DNA of 64,000 nucleotides from Gammaproteobacteria bacterium (ex Lamellibrachia satsuma) (GCA_019623805.1 CP053680.1:3140001-3204000); one strand, 5' to 3'. Numbered from the stretch's first letter, positions 25,767 to 37,437 are shown. Notes: generated by a model not told the origin, from the sequence alone. A program made the numbers and translations.

Positions 25767-28718
25767 ATGATCTCCCCGGCAGCAGGCACGGGCGAGGACT
25801 CCTATCTCATCGCCATTGAGGGCATGAGCTGCGGCCACTGCGTGGCGGCGGTGGAGAAAGCGGTGTTTGCAGTGGCGGATGTTGTCAGTGTCGAGGTCGA
25901 CCTGGAGAAGCAGTTCGCCCAAGTCAGCGGAGGTCTGCCCCATAAGGTCATAGCGGCGATAATGGAAGCGGGCTATACCGCCCGCCCTTTGCCGCAGATT
26001 CCAGCCGATTGTCCCATTCCTGATCCCACTGTTCCTTCGTCTGCAGCAGAAAAACAGATCACCGGCGATTATGAAATTGCCATCGGCGACATGACCTGCT
26101 CAAGCTGTGTGGCTGCTGTGGAGCGCGCAATCCAATCGGTTCCGGGCGTCAGCGAGACCTCTGTGAATCTGGTGGAGAAGCGGGCACAGGTCGTGGGTGG
26201 TGATCCCGGGGCAGTGGTCAACGCGGTAATAGACCAGGGGTACAGCGCCCGGTTGCTGGTGCGTCCCAAGGTCAGTGACAGCCTGCTGCTTTCAGTGTCA
26301 GGCCTCGGCGAAACGGTGTCGCCTGCGGCGCTGGAAGCTGTCATCCGCAGCCTGGATGAGACTGCGAAAATGGTGACCGAAGGTGAGACGCTTTCCGTGA
26401 CCACCACTACGCATCCCGCCGATCTGCTGATTGCGCTGCACTCGGCGGGCTATGAGAGCAAACTGTTGGAACAGTTTGTCGACCCCTATGTGGAACAGGG
26501 GTTGGAGGCGCAGCAGGAGATCCGCCGCTCCCGGCAACGGGCGCTGCTGGCAGCTCTTGTCGGTGGTGGGTTGATGGCGGCGAATCTTGCAGGTTGGCTG
26601 CCTGCACTGACAGATGCCGATGGTCCGATTGGGCTCAGCGGTCAGGCCTTCTGGGGGCTGGTCGCCGTGGTCTGTCTGTTTGTAATGTGGTTCAGCGGCC
26701 GCAACTACTATTTGGGCGCCTGGAAACAGGCCAGACACTTTGCCGCCAACATGGATACCCTGGTGGCTCTGGGCACCGGCGCTGCTTGGCTCTCTTCGGT
26801 AATACTCATCATCCGGCCGGACTTTATTCCCGGCGGTGGTCATCTCTATCTCGACGCCTCGGTGCTCATCCTCGCCTTTCTGCAGTTCGGCCATGTGCTG
26901 GAGACGAGAGCAAAACGGACCACCAGCGAAGCGATCGGCAGTCTGGTGGGGTTGGCGCCAAAATCTGCAGTTGTCGAACGGGAGTTTGGCGAGGTGGAGA
27001 TACCGGTTTCGCTGTTGCGGCTCGGGGATCATATCCGGGTGCGCCCAGGGGAGCGGATGCCTATCGACGGTGAAGTCATCGATGGGCGTTCCAGCGTCGA
27101 CGAATCGATGTTGACCGGTGAGTCGATGCCGGTGGCCAAACAGCCGGGAGATCAGGTGATCGGCGGCACCATGAACCGTAGCGGCACGTTGCTGTTTCGC
27201 ATTACCCGGTTGGGCGAGGAGACCACCCTAGCCCACATCATCACCATGGTGAAGCGGGCGCAGATGAGCAAACCCCCCATTGCTCGTTTGGTGGATCGGG
27301 TGTCGGCGGTCTTTGTCCCGATTGTGATCGTTATTGCGGTATTGACAGCGATTGTCTGGTCACAGGTTGGGCCGGATCCTCGAACTGCCTACGCCCTGAC
27401 TGCAGGCATCGCGGTACTGGTGATCGCCTGCCCCTGTGCCTTGGGACTGGCGACGCCGATTGCGATTATGGTCGGTACTGGCCGGGCCGCCCAGCTGAAT
27501 ATCCTGATCCGAAACAGCGACGCACTGCAGAGCGCCAGTCGCCTGACCCATCTGGTGGTCGACAAGACCGGCACCCTGACTGAGGGGCGTCCCGCGGTGA
27601 CTGCCATCCACCCTGCAGGGACGACTCCGGAGTGCGAAGTGATCCGCCTTGCTGCAATGGTTGAGACAGGCTCGGAGCATCCCCTGGCCGAAGCCGTGGT
27701 TGAGGCTGCAAGAAGTCGTGGTCTCGATATTGCCGGGGTGAGTGATTTTCAGGCCCTGGAGGGGAGGGGCGTTTCAGGGCAGACTGGGGGGCGCAGGCTT
27801 CTGCTTGGTAATCATCATTTGATGGAGGAGCAGGGTGTTACCCTCCCACCGGCGCTGCTGAAGGAGGCTGCGCGGCATGCCGCCAGTGCGGCCACGCCGG
27901 TTTGGCTGGCGGTCGATTCGCAGATTGCGGGATTGCTGGCAGTGAACGATCCGGTTCGTCCCGACAGTTTTGCTGCTGTGGAGGCCCTGCAGCGCGAAGG
28001 CGTCAGAGTGGTAATGTGCACCGGTGACAACCGGGCGACGGCAGAGGCGGTAGCCGTCGACCTGAAAATCGATGAGGTCCACAGCGAACGCATGCCGGGA
28101 GAGAAGCTGGACGTGGTGAAGTCGTTGCAACGGCAGGGATACCGGGTCGGCATGGTGGGTGACGGCGTCAATGATGCCCCTGCGCTGACTCAGGCGGATA
28201 CCGGTTTTGCTGTCGGCAGTGGGGCCGATGTCGCTATCGACAACGCCGATATCACCCTGGCGGGAGACTCGCTGGCTGATGTAAGTACCGCAATCGCCAT
28301 CTCCAGCGCGACGATCCGGAATATCAAGCAGAATCTGTTCGGCGCTTTTATTTATAATGTGATCGGCATACCCATGGCTGCCGGGGTGCTGTTCCCGGTC
28401 ACAGGTTGGCTGTTGCCGCCGATGTTCGCCAGCGCCGCCATGGCATTGTCATCGGTGACGGTGGTTGTCAATGCCAACCGGCTGCGTTTTTTTCAACCAC
28501 TGAGACTGGAGAGACCCGTGTCTATCAAACTCAATGTCACCGGTATGACCTGCCCCCACTGCGTGAATCATGTTACCAAGGCCCTGCAGGGTGTCGGGGG
28601 TGTGGAAAGTGTCGAGGTCAGCCTCGATGCAGGTGAGGCGGTGATTACCGGCTCCGCTGCGGTTGATCTGCTTATTGTTGCAGTAAAGGATGCGGGTTAC
28701 AGCGCAGAGACGGCCTGA
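25767..28718 (+). CDS. copA: copper-exporting P1B-type ATPase with N- and C-terminal HMA domains
   Basis: 983 residues. Two N-terminal metal-binding domains carry GMSCGHC (Cys 22/25) and MTCSSC (Cys 111/114); a third, about residues 170-235, keeps the fold but has no CxxC. Eight membrane helices follow with the CPC motif ([11 protein letters not shown] near 555), the phosphorylation loop DKTGTLTEG near 598, TGDN and GDGVNDAP, and [16 protein letters not shown] near the end. Unusually, a further complete metal-binding domain with MTCPHC follows the last helix near residue 927, like a fused CopZ chaperone. It should pump Cu(I) out of the cytoplasm. No copper regulator gene is adjacent. Confidence 0.94.
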   Translation: MISPAAGTGEDSYLIAIEGMSCGHCVAAVEKAVFAVADVVSVEVDLEKQFAQVSGGLPHKVIAAIMEAGYTARPLPQIPADCPIPDPTVPSSAAEKQITGDYEIAIGDMTCSSCVAAVERAIQSVPGVSETSVNLVEKRAQVVGGDPGAVVNAVIDQGYSARLLVRPKVSDSLLLSVSGLGETVSPAALEAVIRSLDETAKMVTEGETLSVTTTTHPADLLIALHSAGYESKLLEQFVDPYVEQGLEAQQEIRRSRQRALLAALVGGGLMAANLAGWLPALTDADGPIGLSGQAFWGLVAVVCLFVMWFSGRNYYLGAWKQARHFAANMDTLVALGTGAAWLSSVILIIRPDFIPGGGHLYLDASVLILAFLQFGHVLETRAKRTTSEAIGSLVGLAPKSAVVEREFGEVEIPVSLLRLGDHIRVRPGERMPIDGEVIDGRSSVDESMLTGESMPVAKQPGDQVIGGTMNRSGTLLFRITRLGEETTLAHIITMVKRAQMSKPPIARLVDRVSAVFVPIVIVIAVLTAIVWSQVGPDPRTAYALTAGIAVLVIACPCALGLATPIAIMVGTGRAAQLNILIRNSDALQSASRLTHLVVDKTGTLTEGRPAVTAIHPAGTTPECEVIRLAAMVETGSEHPLAEAVVEAARSRGLDIAGVSDFQALEGRGVSGQTGGRRLLLGNHHLMEEQGVTLPPALLKEAARHAASAATPVWLAVDSQIAGLLAVNDPVRPDSFAAVEALQREGVRVVMCTGDNRATAEAVAVDLKIDEVHSERMPGEKLDVVKSLQRQGYRVGMVGDGVNDAPALTQADTGFAVGSGADVAIDNADITLAGDSLADVSTAIAISSATIRNIKQNLFGAFIYNVIGIPMAAGVLFPVTGWLLPPMFASAAMALSSVTVVVNANRLRFFQPLRLERPVSIKLNVTGMTCPHCVNHVTKALQGVGGVESVEVSLDAGEAVITGSAAVDLLIVAVKDAGYSAETA

Positions 28719-28765
28719 CCCGGTAGGCTATAATCTGCATTCGGACATAGGCCAAGACGAATCAA

Positions 28766-29065
28766 GTGAAGATTTCAGGTTCACTCACTCTTCCCCTCGA
28801 ACGGCGCTTACTCACGCAAGAGTCGGCGTTGGTGCCCCGTGGGGTGGAGGAAATACTTCAGTCGCAGCAAACGGCTCTGCCGCGTGAAGTGCCTTCCGTT
28901 ATCGAGGCGGAGGCTTTGATACTCAGGACCAGAACCAGAGAAAACCCCTATCAGGTCGATCTGGAGCCCCATTCCTATCGGGCGATCAGTGCCTATGCAT
29001 CCACAGCGGAGAGTGATGAGCGAGAATATGTTAGTGCCCTGTTGGGTATCGACGAATACGCCTAG
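28766..29065 (+). CDS. small conserved hypothetical protein
   Basis: 99 residues from a GTG at 28766. Starts MKISGSLTLPLERRL; the rest is polar, mostly helical, with PSVIEAEALILRTRTRENPYQVD and SYRAISAYAST. No signal peptide or membrane helix. The frame is clean and just after copA, but the family is not recognised. Ends before a REP-like palindrome. Confidence 0.55.
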   Translation: MKISGSLTLPLERRLLTQESALVPRGVEEILQSQQTALPREVPSVIEAEALILRTRTRENPYQVDLEPHSYRAISAYASTAESDEREYVSALLGIDEYA

Positions 29066-29092
29066 CCGGACGCGAGGGCTAGCTGTTCCCTG

Positions 29093-29123
29093 TAGGCCGG
29101 TTCAAGCGCAGCGGAACCGGCGG
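29093..29123. repeat. REP-like palindrome
   Basis: GCCGGTTC and GAACCGGC arms around AAGCGCAGCG. The same unit occurs inverted at 31860-31889, so it is a dispersed family. Confidence 0.65.
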
Positions 29124-29182
29124 AACCCCGTATGATGCGCGCGCCTTTTGCCTGATCCGCTGAGCTTGATTATGCCTACGAA

Positions 29183-30445
29183 CTAGCCAGATGCCGGAAC
29201 GAACCGGTCGGCTTCGAAATTCAGCGTGGCGAAATAGTCATCCAGGGTCTCTTCTCGACGGATCAGTTCGACGCTGCCGTCGGTCTTCAACAGCAGCTCC
29301 TTTGGCCGTACCTTGCCGTTGTAGTTGAAACCCATTGCCTGGCCGTGGGCACCGGTATCGTGAATGTAGAGGATGTCTCCGTCCTCGATCCTCGGCAGAC
29401 TGCGTTGGACGGCAAACTTGTCATTGTTCTCGCAAAGTGAACCCGCCACATCCACCGTCTCATCGCAGCCGCTTTTACCCAATACGTCGATATGATGGTA
29501 GGCCCCATACATGCCGGGGCGCATCAGGGCAGACATGCAAGCGTCCACACCGACATAGGTGCGGTAGATCTCCTTGCGGTTGATCGCCTGGGTGACCAGA
29601 ACGCCGTGGGGACCGGTCATGTAACGGCCGCTCTCGACATAGAGTTTGGGGGCATAACCGTTATGGGACTTGAAGGTATCAAAGAGCGCGGTGATCTCCC
29701 GGCCCATGGCCTGGATGTCAAGGGCTTCGTTTTCAGGACGGTAAGGAATGCCCAGACCACCGCCGATATTGATGAAATCGAAGGTGATGCCCAGTTGCGA
29801 CGAGATCCACTCGACCCGCTCCAGCAGGGTGCGTGCGGTCTCCACCATGTAGGTGTAGTTCAGCTCGTTGGATGCGAGCATGGTGTGCAGGCCAAAGCGT
29901 TTGGCGCCGCGTCCCTTGGCAGCTTTGTAGGCATCCAGCAGCTGATCATGGGTGACGCCGTATTTGGCTTCCACCGGGTTGCCGATGATGCTGTTGCCGG
30001 TGCGGCGTTCACCTGGGTTGTAACGAAAACAGACCAGCTCAGGCATCTCCGGCACCTTGTCGATCAGGGAAATGTCATCGAGATTGAGCACACAGCCCCC
30101 TCGGGCTGCAGCCGCTTCGAACTCCTCCGGACTGGTATTGTTTGAGGTGAACATGATGTCTTCGCCGGAGGCGCCGATATCGCGGCTGAGGATCAATTCT
30201 GCGATGGAACTGCAGTCGAAGCCGAATCCCATCGACTGCATGATCTGCATAATCCTGGGATTGGGCAGCGCCTTGACTGCGAAGTACTCGCGGAAACCCT
30301 CGATGCCGGAAAACGCCTCGGTCAGCGTTTTTCCGGTATCGAGAATGCCCTGCTCATCGTAGAGATGAAAAGGGGTGCCATAGTGCTCGACGATGTTCTT
30401 CAGAACAGGGGAGAGCCGGTGCTTGAAATCTTGGGATATTGGCAT
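29183..30445 (-). CDS. lysA: diaminopimelate decarboxylase-like PLP enzyme
   Basis: 420 residues from ATG 30445; the longer frame to 30679 runs into dapL and has no suitable start. Alanine racemase-type barrel with the PLP-lysine near YFAVKALPNPRIM, the GGGLG phosphate loop (NIGGGLGIPYRPEN), and the C-terminal active site VAGSLCENNDKFA. Removes CO2 from meso-diaminopimelate to make lysine. It lies 23 bases after dapL, so the two form an operon. Related decarboxylases of polyamine pathways share this fold, but the dapL neighbour favours lysine synthesis. Confidence 0.85.
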   Translation of the reverse strand: MPISQDFKHRLSPVLKNIVEHYGTPFHLYDEQGILDTGKTLTEAFSGIEGFREYFAVKALPNPRIMQIMQSMGFGFDCSSIAELILSRDIGASGEDIMFTSNNTSPEEFEAAAARGGCVLNLDDISLIDKVPEMPELVCFRYNPGERRTGNSIIGNPVEAKYGVTHDQLLDAYKAAKGRGAKRFGLHTMLASNELNYTYMVETARTLLERVEWISSQLGITFDFINIGGGLGIPYRPENEALDIQAMGREITALFDTFKSHNGYAPKLYVESGRYMTGPHGVLVTQAINRKEIYRTYVGVDACMSALMRPGMYGAYHHIDVLGKSGCDETVDVAGSLCENNDKFAVQRSLPRIEDGDILYIHDTGAHGQAMGFNYNGKVRPKELLLKTDGSVELIRREETLDDYFATLNFEADRFVPASG

Positions 30446-30468
30446 CGTGGTTTCCTGCTGGCGACGAA

Positions 30469-31689
30469 TTAGAGCGCGTCTTTGATCCGGGACATCGCTT
30501 CCTGGACGTTTTCGAAACTGTTGAAGGCGCTGATGCGGATGTAGCCCTCGCCGCATTTGCCGAAACCGGCGCCGGGGGTGCAGACCACGCCGGTATTGTT
30601 CAGCAGTTTGTCGAAGAGCTCCCAGGAGTCGCCTTTGGCATCGATCCAGATGTAGGGTGAGTTCTCGCCGCCCATGCAATCGTAGCCCAGCGACTCCATC
30701 TGTTCACGGATATATTTGGCGTTCTTCAGGTAGTAGGAGACCAGTTCCTGCACCTGGGCCTGCCCCTCCGGGCTGAAGACCGCTTCGGCTGCGCGCTGCA
30801 CCGGGTAGGAGACGCTGTTGAACTTGGTGGTGTGGCGACGGTTCCAGAGCGCATGAACAGAGGCTTTCTCACCCGATTCAGTGTAGGCCATGCAGGCTTT
30901 TGGGACCACGGTGTAGGCGCAGCGTGTACCGGTGAAACCGGCGGTCTTGGAGAAGCTGCGGAATTCGATCGCCACCTCTTTGGCGCCCTCTATTTCGTAA
31001 ATGGAGCGGGGCAGGCTGTCGTCCTGCACGAAGGCCTCGTAGGCCGCGTCGAAAAGGATCAGTGCCTTGTTGTCACGGGCGTAGTCGACCCAGGCCTTCA
31101 GCTGCGCCTTGGTGGCAGTGGCCCCGGTCGGATTGTTGGGGAAACAGAGATAGATGAGATCGGCCGGAGTTTCCGGCAGATCGGGGATGAAGCCATTTTC
31201 CTTGGTGGCGTCCAGATAGACCAGTCCATCGTAGCGGCCATCTTTTGCCTCGCCGGTACGACCGGCCATGACGTTGGTATCGACGTAGACAGGGTAGACG
31301 GGATCTGGGATGGCAACGGTGGCGTCGGCGGCGAAGATCTCCTGAAAGTTACCTGAGTCGCATTTTGCCCCGTCGCTGACGAAGATCTCGTCGGCCTCGA
31401 TATCGGCACCACGGGATTGGAAGTCACCTTTGGCGATGGCCTCGCGCAGGAAGTCATATCCCTGTTCCGGGCCGTAACCGTGAAAGGAGTTGTCGCTGGC
31501 CATCTCATCCACTGCGGCATGAAGTGCCTTGATGCAGGCGTCCGGCAGGGCGCGGGTGACGTCGCCGATCCCGAGGCGGATGATGCTCTGATCAGGGTTC
31601 GCCTCAGTGTGGGCGGCCACCCGCTTGGCGATATCGGAGAACAGATATGAGGCCTGGAGTTTATTGTAGTTCTCGTTGATTTTGATCAT
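30469..31689 (-). CDS. dapL: LL-diaminopimelate aminotransferase
   Basis: 406 residues, the typical DapL length. Class I/II aminotransferase with [17 protein letters not shown], the [16 protein letters not shown] loop, and the PLP-lysine in [15 protein letters not shown]. DapL converts tetrahydrodipicolinate to LL-diaminopimelate in one step, bypassing the succinylase branch. Yet dapD, a succinylase enzyme, lies 640 bases away. First gene of dapL-lysA. Confidence 0.93.
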   Translation of the reverse strand: MIKINENYNKLQASYLFSDIAKRVAAHTEANPDQSIIRLGIGDVTRALPDACIKALHAAVDEMASDNSFHGYGPEQGYDFLREAIAKGDFQSRGADIEADEIFVSDGAKCDSGNFQEIFAADATVAIPDPVYPVYVDTNVMAGRTGEAKDGRYDGLVYLDATKENGFIPDLPETPADLIYLCFPNNPTGATATKAQLKAWVDYARDNKALILFDAAYEAFVQDDSLPRSIYEIEGAKEVAIEFRSFSKTAGFTGTRCAYTVVPKACMAYTESGEKASVHALWNRRHTTKFNSVSYPVQRAAEAVFSPEGQAQVQELVSYYLKNAKYIREQMESLGYDCMGGENSPYIWIDAKGDSWELFDKLLNNTGVVCTPGAGFGKCGEGYIRISAFNSFENVQEAMSRIKDAL

Positions 31690-31802
31690 GCGGCAATCCC
31701 GGAAAAACGAAAACGCGCTATTATACAGGAAACGGAGAGTGGTGGATGGGGGGTATTACTTCTTTTCCTTAGGGTATTCGGGCCGTCCTTGTCCCTGATT
31801 CG

Positions 31803-31889
31803 TAGGCCTGATCAAGCGTAGTGGATCAGGCGACAGGCTCGGCACAGCAATCAATGTCTGCCGGTTCCGCTGCGCTTGAGCCGGCCTAC
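31803..31889. repeat. pair of REP-like palindromes
   Basis: First unit TAGGCCTGATCAAGCG...GATCAGGC at 31803-31831; second, in opposite orientation, GCCGGTTCCGCTGCGC...GAGCCGGCCTA at 31860-31888. The second matches the unit at 29093. The region 31690-31911 has no gene. Confidence 0.65.
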
Positions 31890-31911
31890 AGATCAGATAA
31901 TTTGTGCGTTG

Positions 31912-32259
31912 TTACTTCCCAAAAATCTCCCGGTAGTCGGCATCGATGAATCCCACGTACAGCCCTTTACCATCATCCAACACCGGACGTTTTATTATCG
32001 ACGGTGTCTCCAGCATGATGCGAATGGCACTGCCTTTGTCGATGTTGTCCCTTGTCTCCTGATCCAGCTTGCGCCACATCATACCCCGTTTATTGAGCAG
32101 TTTTTCCCAGCCGACTGCCTCAGTCCAGCGCAACAGAAGTGCTTCGTCCAGTCCCGCTTTTTTGAAGTTGTGGAAGTGGTAGTCGATACCCTGGTCATCC
32201 AGCCACTTGCGGGCTTTTTTCATGGTATCGCAGTTGGGAATGCCGTAGATAGTCGTCAT
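31912..32259 (-). CDS. ArsC/Spx-like (YffB-type) reductase
   Basis: 115 residues. Starts MTTIYGIPNCDTMKKARKWL with a single N-terminal Cys and the ArsC-family glutaredoxin-like fold; ends with PSIIKRPVLDDGKGLYVGF. YffB proteins of this type commonly sit between lysine genes next to dapD/dapE in gammaproteobacteria; their substrate is uncertain. It follows dapD by 70 bases. Confidence 0.9.
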   Translation of the reverse strand: MTTIYGIPNCDTMKKARKWLDDQGIDYHFHNFKKAGLDEALLLRWTEAVGWEKLLNKRGMMWRKLDQETRDNIDKGSAIRIMLETPSIIKRPVLDDGKGLYVGFIDADYREIFGK

Positions 32260-32329
32260 CTGTTTTCGTGAAATTTAGAGATTGGGATTGCGGACTATAC
32301 ACGCAGAATCCGGTGGTTGTCATACGGCT

Positions 32330-33160
32330 TCAGATATCTCTTAACAGTTCATTGATGCTGGTCCTGGAGCGGGTCTTTTCGTCGACTTGCTTGACGATTA
32401 CGGCGCAGTAGAGACTGTGGCTGCCATCGTCAGCCGGCAGATTGCCCGGTACCACGACGGAGCCGGCAGGAACGCGACCATAGATGATCTCTTTTGTTTG
32501 GCGATTGTAGATTCTTGTGCTCTGGCTGATGTGGACGCCCATGGAGATCACACAACCGGTTTCGACGATTACCCCCTCTACAATGTTGGAGTGGGAGCCG
32601 ATGAAACAGTTGTCTTCGATGATTGTCGGCGAGGCCTGCAGGGGGTCCAGCATACCGCCGATCTCGACATTACCTGAAATGTGGACGTTTTGACCGATCT
32701 GGGCACAGGATCCGATGGTAGACCAGGTGTCGATCATAGTGCCGCTATCGATATAGGCACCGATGTTGATGTATGCGGGCATGAGGATGCAGGAAGGTGC
32801 GATATAGGCACCCCGGCGTGCGCTGGCGGGAGGCACCACGCGCACATGGTCACTGCGAAAATCCCTAGTGTTGTAATCAGCGTATTTCGAAGGGACTTTG
32901 TCGTAGTAGTTGGTAAATCCCCCTTTCATAAAATCGTTATTCGAAAAACGGAAGGAGAGCAGGACCGCTTTTGTTATCCAGTGATTGACCTGCCAGTCAC
33001 TATCGATTTTTTCCGCAACGCGGATTGTGCCATGGTCGAGTTGGTTAATGATTTCATCGACAGCGTCTCTGACGAGTGTGTCGGCGGAAAGCGGCGTAAT
33101 GTCAGCGCGTTTTTCGAAAGCATCGTTTATTATGGACTTGAGATCATTCACTGGATTCAC
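32330..33160 (-). CDS. dapD: tetrahydrodipicolinate N-succinyltransferase
   Basis: 276 residues. N-terminal helical domain and a left-handed beta helix of hexapeptide repeats ([40 protein letters not shown]), followed by the C-terminal extension. It succinylates tetrahydrodipicolinate in the succinylase branch of lysine and peptidoglycan diaminopimelate synthesis. First of a likely dapD-arsC-like run. Confidence 0.96.
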   Translation of the reverse strand: MNPVNDLKSIINDAFEKRADITPLSADTLVRDAVDEIINQLDHGTIRVAEKIDSDWQVNHWITKAVLLSFRFSNNDFMKGGFTNYYDKVPSKYADYNTRDFRSDHVRVVPPASARRGAYIAPSCILMPAYINIGAYIDSGTMIDTWSTIGSCAQIGQNVHISGNVEIGGMLDPLQASPTIIEDNCFIGSHSNIVEGVIVETGCVISMGVHISQSTRIYNRQTKEIIYGRVPAGSVVVPGNLPADDGSHSLYCAVIVKQVDEKTRSRTSINELLRDI

Positions 33161-33330
33161 CGCTCATGCGTGCCTTGGCTGATCTGTGATTTGCACTACA
33201 TCAGAGCACTCTTGATACCATCTGCACTCGTCCCGGGAAAGTGTCAAAGATTATCCACTACCCGAAAATCATAGGATAATATAGGAGTATAGATTACTGA
33301 TTAAATATTTGTATCTCAGATGGGAGATTG

Positions 33331-33681
33331 ATGGCAATGCAAGAGAAAAAAATCAATTTGGGGCTGAGTTGCCAAGCGCCAGGCGCACCAGACATGTCTA
33401 ACATCCATTTGATTGAATATATTACAGAGAAGCCATTGAAGGATTATCTGGAGGCGATGAAAGTGGCTGATAGTTTGGCAGCTAAGCGGTTTTCAGACTT
33501 CATGCTGATATCCTGGTACGACAGGGACCGTGATTTTGAATCACCTCAACACTCCAGTGAGTGCCACCAGGATAGCGCGGTGCCCGGTTATGTGGACTAC
33601 GGCATCCACCATGGTGCCAGGCTGAAGGTGGATTTCGAACGGGGTCGATTTGTTTTTTTCTATATGCCAGTCGATTTATGA
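33331..33681 (+). CDS. conserved hypothetical protein, AF1514-like
   Basis: 116 residues from ATG 33331 (GGGAG upstream). The core from IHLIEYITEKPLKDYLEAM through DFMLISWYDRDRDFESPQH, then ECHQDSAVPGYVDYGIHHGARL, reads as a compact alpha/beta domain with conserved Asp, Glu, Cys and His. It resembles the small AF1514 family, which has no assigned function; I hold this with moderate confidence. Transcribed alone, divergent from dapD. Confidence 0.6.
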   Translation: MAMQEKKINLGLSCQAPGAPDMSNIHLIEYITEKPLKDYLEAMKVADSLAAKRFSDFMLISWYDRDRDFESPQHSSECHQDSAVPGYVDYGIHHGARLKVDFERGRFVFFYMPVDL

Positions 33682-33799
33682 ACTTCAACCTGGGTGGATC
33701 TGCCTATTCCCAAGTTCCGGTAATCCCCTTGATGAAAAATTGGGTGGATCTACGAATCATTGGTTACAGGCATTTTATGTTGATATGTGCTCATGGGCT

Positions 33800-34435
33800 T
33801 TAATTCTTAAACCGGAATCTAGGTAAGCTGATATTAAACCGAATTGCTATTAGGCGGGAGGCGAATATGCCTACACCAGCAATAATAGCTGAAATAGTTA
33901 CATCAATATCAGCATACAATAGGCCTAAAAAAGCTAAAGACCCGACCCAAGAGACTGTTGCATATAAAGGACTTGAGAATACAACGGGTTGTTCGTTACA
34001 AAGTACGTCGCGAAATATACCGCCCATTGTTCCAGTCATGACTCCCATAAAACTGGCAATCACAGCTGGTGCACCTGCCATGAGTGAGACCAATGTCCCT
34101 GCAATACCAAAAGTTGCAAGGCCGGCTGCATCAGCGACCAAAAAATATTTAGGTAAGATTTTTGCAAACCTGGCAACAAAAAAAATGAATATTGCGCTAC
34201 CGATTGAAGCAGTAAAAAATGTCTGATCTTCTATCCAGAAAACTTCTCTATCTAATAGCATGTCACGAAGTGAGCCACCGCCTAAACCAGTGGCAATAGC
34301 GATAATTATTACACCGAATAAATCAAATTGTTTGAAACCTGCTTTTAGAACTCCCGATGCTGAAGATACGACTACCGCAAGCAGCGTAATCCAATATAGG
34401 CTCTTCAGTAGTTCTGATGTTGTTTCTAACGCCAT
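33800..34435 (-). CDS. TRIC-type/UPF0126 membrane channel protein
   Basis: 211 residues with about seven membrane helices in two similar halves. GLGGGSLRDMLLDREVFWI and GTMGGIFRDVLCNEQPVVF are the paired GG-RD signatures of the UPF0126/TRIC family, which form cation channels. Notably AT-rich compared with the DNA to its left, suggesting transfer. It may belong to the eroded distal end of the integron, since an attC-like palindrome lies just upstream. Confidence 0.88.
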   Translation of the reverse strand: MALETTSELLKSLYWITLLAVVVSSASGVLKAGFKQFDLFGVIIIAIATGLGGGSLRDMLLDREVFWIEDQTFFTASIGSAIFIFFVARFAKILPKYFLVADAAGLATFGIAGTLVSLMAGAPAVIASFMGVMTGTMGGIFRDVLCNEQPVVFSSPLYATVSWVGSLAFLGLLYADIDVTISAIIAGVGIFASRLIAIRFNISLPRFRFKN

Positions 34436-34465
34436 AAGTAATTAAATTACTTTTTAATTATTGCC

Positions 34466-34510
34466 CGTTTAGTTAACCGGCGCGAACGCACGAGCGTTGT
34501 TAAACTTCTT
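34466..34510. repeat. attC-like relic
   Basis: Contains AGTTAACCGGCGCGAACG then GAGCGTTGTTAAACTTC, closely resembling the core of the good attC at 58005-58082 (GGTAACTGGCGCGAACG ... GAGCGTTGTTGACC). The outer core sites are not clear, so this is a remnant. Confidence 0.4.
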
Positions 34511-34604
34511 GGTACTCATTGAGCCTCCTCCCTCAGTGGATTTGGCAGGCATAGCCTACCAACCAATTGTGTACCTTTGCACAATGATGAAGAAGGAGGC
34601 TCAT

Positions 34605-34835
34605 ATGAAATTCTACACCAAATCACATACCCATTTCTGCGGAATAGATCTCCACGCCAGATGCCTCTATGTTTGCATACTTGATGCATCAGGTGAACCC
34701 TGTCTACACAAGAAAATATCCGGTTCGCCTCAAGCCTCGATGAAAGTGATTCCTCCCGACCTGACTGACCTGGTTATTGGCGTTGAATGCATGTTCTCAT
34801 TCAATCAGCATGCATTGCTCCTGCGACGGTCAGTT
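34605..34835 (+). pseudogene. IS110-family transposase, N-terminal fragment
   Basis: About 76 residues of a DEDD transposase: FCGIDLHARCLYVCILDASG contains the first catalytic Asp, and VIGVECMFSF a Glu. Similarity then ends abruptly near ALLLRR; the rest of the roughly 300-residue protein is missing. A good GGAGG lies before the ATG. Remains of a deleted element. Confidence 0.75.
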
Positions 34836-35124
34836 GCTGCCAGCCATGGAGAGCGAAGCGAGGGCTGGTAGTCTCCGGTAGTCATGAGGCCGCACTGCTT
34901 ACCCGGCGTGCGCATAGCTCCAGAGGGGAAGAAAAGTAGGCATTCGAACACGGCGTCAAGTCATTGGGAACTGACTGTGGATTGGTAACGAGCTTGCGAT
35001 GTTATCACGTAGCGGTCAGTGACCAGGACGTCCGGGGTACTAATAGGTTGTCGAAGGCCGAGTCGATTTTGGGGACTTGGATGTCCCATAATCTGTCACG
35101 AGGTCGAAGACTCGCTTGTTATTA
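34836..35124. other. unassigned DNA after IS110 fragment
   Basis: About 290 GC-richer bases between the IS110 fragment and the attC-like palindrome. I see no open frame with coding character. It may be terminal DNA of a lost mobile element. Confidence 0.4.
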
Positions 35125-35197
35125 AGTTAACGCCGCAAATCAGCCGAGCCGAAAGGAACGGCAGCGACTGTAGGCGTCGGCTGAATTTACCTTGATA
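35125..35197 (-). repeat. degenerate attC-like site next to sdaA
   Basis: GTTAACGCC on the left resembles an attC core; AATCAGCCGAGCC and GGCGTCGGCTGAATT form nested arms; the right core reads CTTGATATA instead of CTTGTTAGR. It lies 11 bases from the sdaA stop, exactly where a cassette attC would be. Confidence 0.45.
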
Positions 35198-35208
35198 TAT
35201 GCTGAATA

Positions 35209-36588
<1,380 letters not shown>

Positions 36589-36730
36589 ATAACTTTTATA
36601 TTAATTATTTAAGTACGTTACCATTCTATATCAATTGACTTTCGCATATAACATCTTGCCATCGGCAGCAAAAAGCAGAGCGGCGAGAGGCGGGTGACAT
36701 TTTTCCATTCCGTGTGATTTTTGATAGTTA

Positions 36731-37339
36731 TTATTGTTGTCTCTCCGCAATCACTAACATCTCATAGTCTTCAGTGGTTAATGCATCAGACCGTGAGAAC
36801 TGGCCCAGTTTGGCTCCATAAATTTGTACTTTGGTAAAACCAAGAGACTTTACTAGCCAACTGATTTCCGAGGGCACATAGCACCGCTCATTACACTTTA
36901 GCGATAACCTGTTTCCTGAGTCATCTTTCGTTTCATATACTGAGTAATCTCGAAATGTCAATAAATCGAATGTGTTTCCGGAAGTTTGGCCCTTTTCTGC
37001 TCCTGAATTAATAAACTCTTTAACTGAGTGAAATAGCGGGAATAATCCATTCAATGTGGTAAAAATTAATTTTCCTTTTGATTTTTCTATAGCTCGGTCA
37101 ATTTGCGATTGAGATAAATCTATTCCTTTAACTAAATATCCTCTTTTAGACAGTTCGATGGAGTGTCTGCCTGTACCGCAACCAACGTCAAGTATTTGAA
37201 TAGATTTATTGTGACTTATTTCCTCTTCGATAAAGTCACATTCCCCCGTTGTTCCTTGAGTGAAGGATTCATTATCATATTTTTTACTGTAATTATCGAA
37301 AAGCTGTTCATACCATTGCTTCAAAATGACTCTCCTCAA
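36731..37339 (-). CDS. SAM-dependent methyltransferase with internal deletion
   Basis: 202 residues. The N terminus is intact (ILDVGCGTGRHSIELSKRGY, then GIDLSQSQID). Directly after RAIEKSK the sequence jumps to GKLIFTTLNGLFPLFHSV, which in related proteins follows a further segment containing motifs II and III, including the DLVI strand. So perhaps 50-60 residues are missing in frame. The C terminus (SRSDALTTEDYEMLVIAE) looks normal. It is probably inactive. It starts about 30 bases left of the intron-interrupted attC, so it is placed as the next cassette in the array. Confidence 0.75.
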   Translation of the reverse strand: MRRVILKQWYEQLFDNYSKKYDNESFTQGTTGECDFIEEEISHNKSIQILDVGCGTGRHSIELSKRGYLVKGIDLSQSQIDRAIEKSKGKLIFTTLNGLFPLFHSVKEFINSGAEKGQTSGNTFDLLTFRDYSVYETKDDSGNRLSLKCNERCYVPSEISWLVKSLGFTKVQIYGAKLGQFSRSDALTTEDYEMLVIAERQQ

Positions 37340-37367
37340 CTTTTATAAATGTGGTCTTACCCACGTA

Positions 37368-37437
37368 AAAAAACGTCGCAAATAACCGGAGAAATGCGAG
37401 CGATAGCGAGTATTGCGTCCGCGTTGATTTTCCTTGT
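37368..37437 (-). repeat. attC site interrupted by group II intron (left part)
   Basis: ATAACCGG and GCGTCCGCGTT arms with AAATGCGAGCGATAGCGAGTATTGCGT between them. The right core is split: TTGT at 37434-37437 continues as TAGCT at 43147-43151. Joining them restores TTGTTAGCT, the same core as in the attC at 58581-58642. The left core (AAAAAAC) is degenerate. Confidence 0.7.

Noticed and set aside
24692..25789. 365-residue minus-strand frame over recR and the HIT gene
   Set aside because: Antisense shadow; the plus-strand genes have full motifs.
36610..36730. Possible attC after the methyltransferase (CATATAACATCTTGCC)
   Set aside because: No matching right core or paired arms could be identified.
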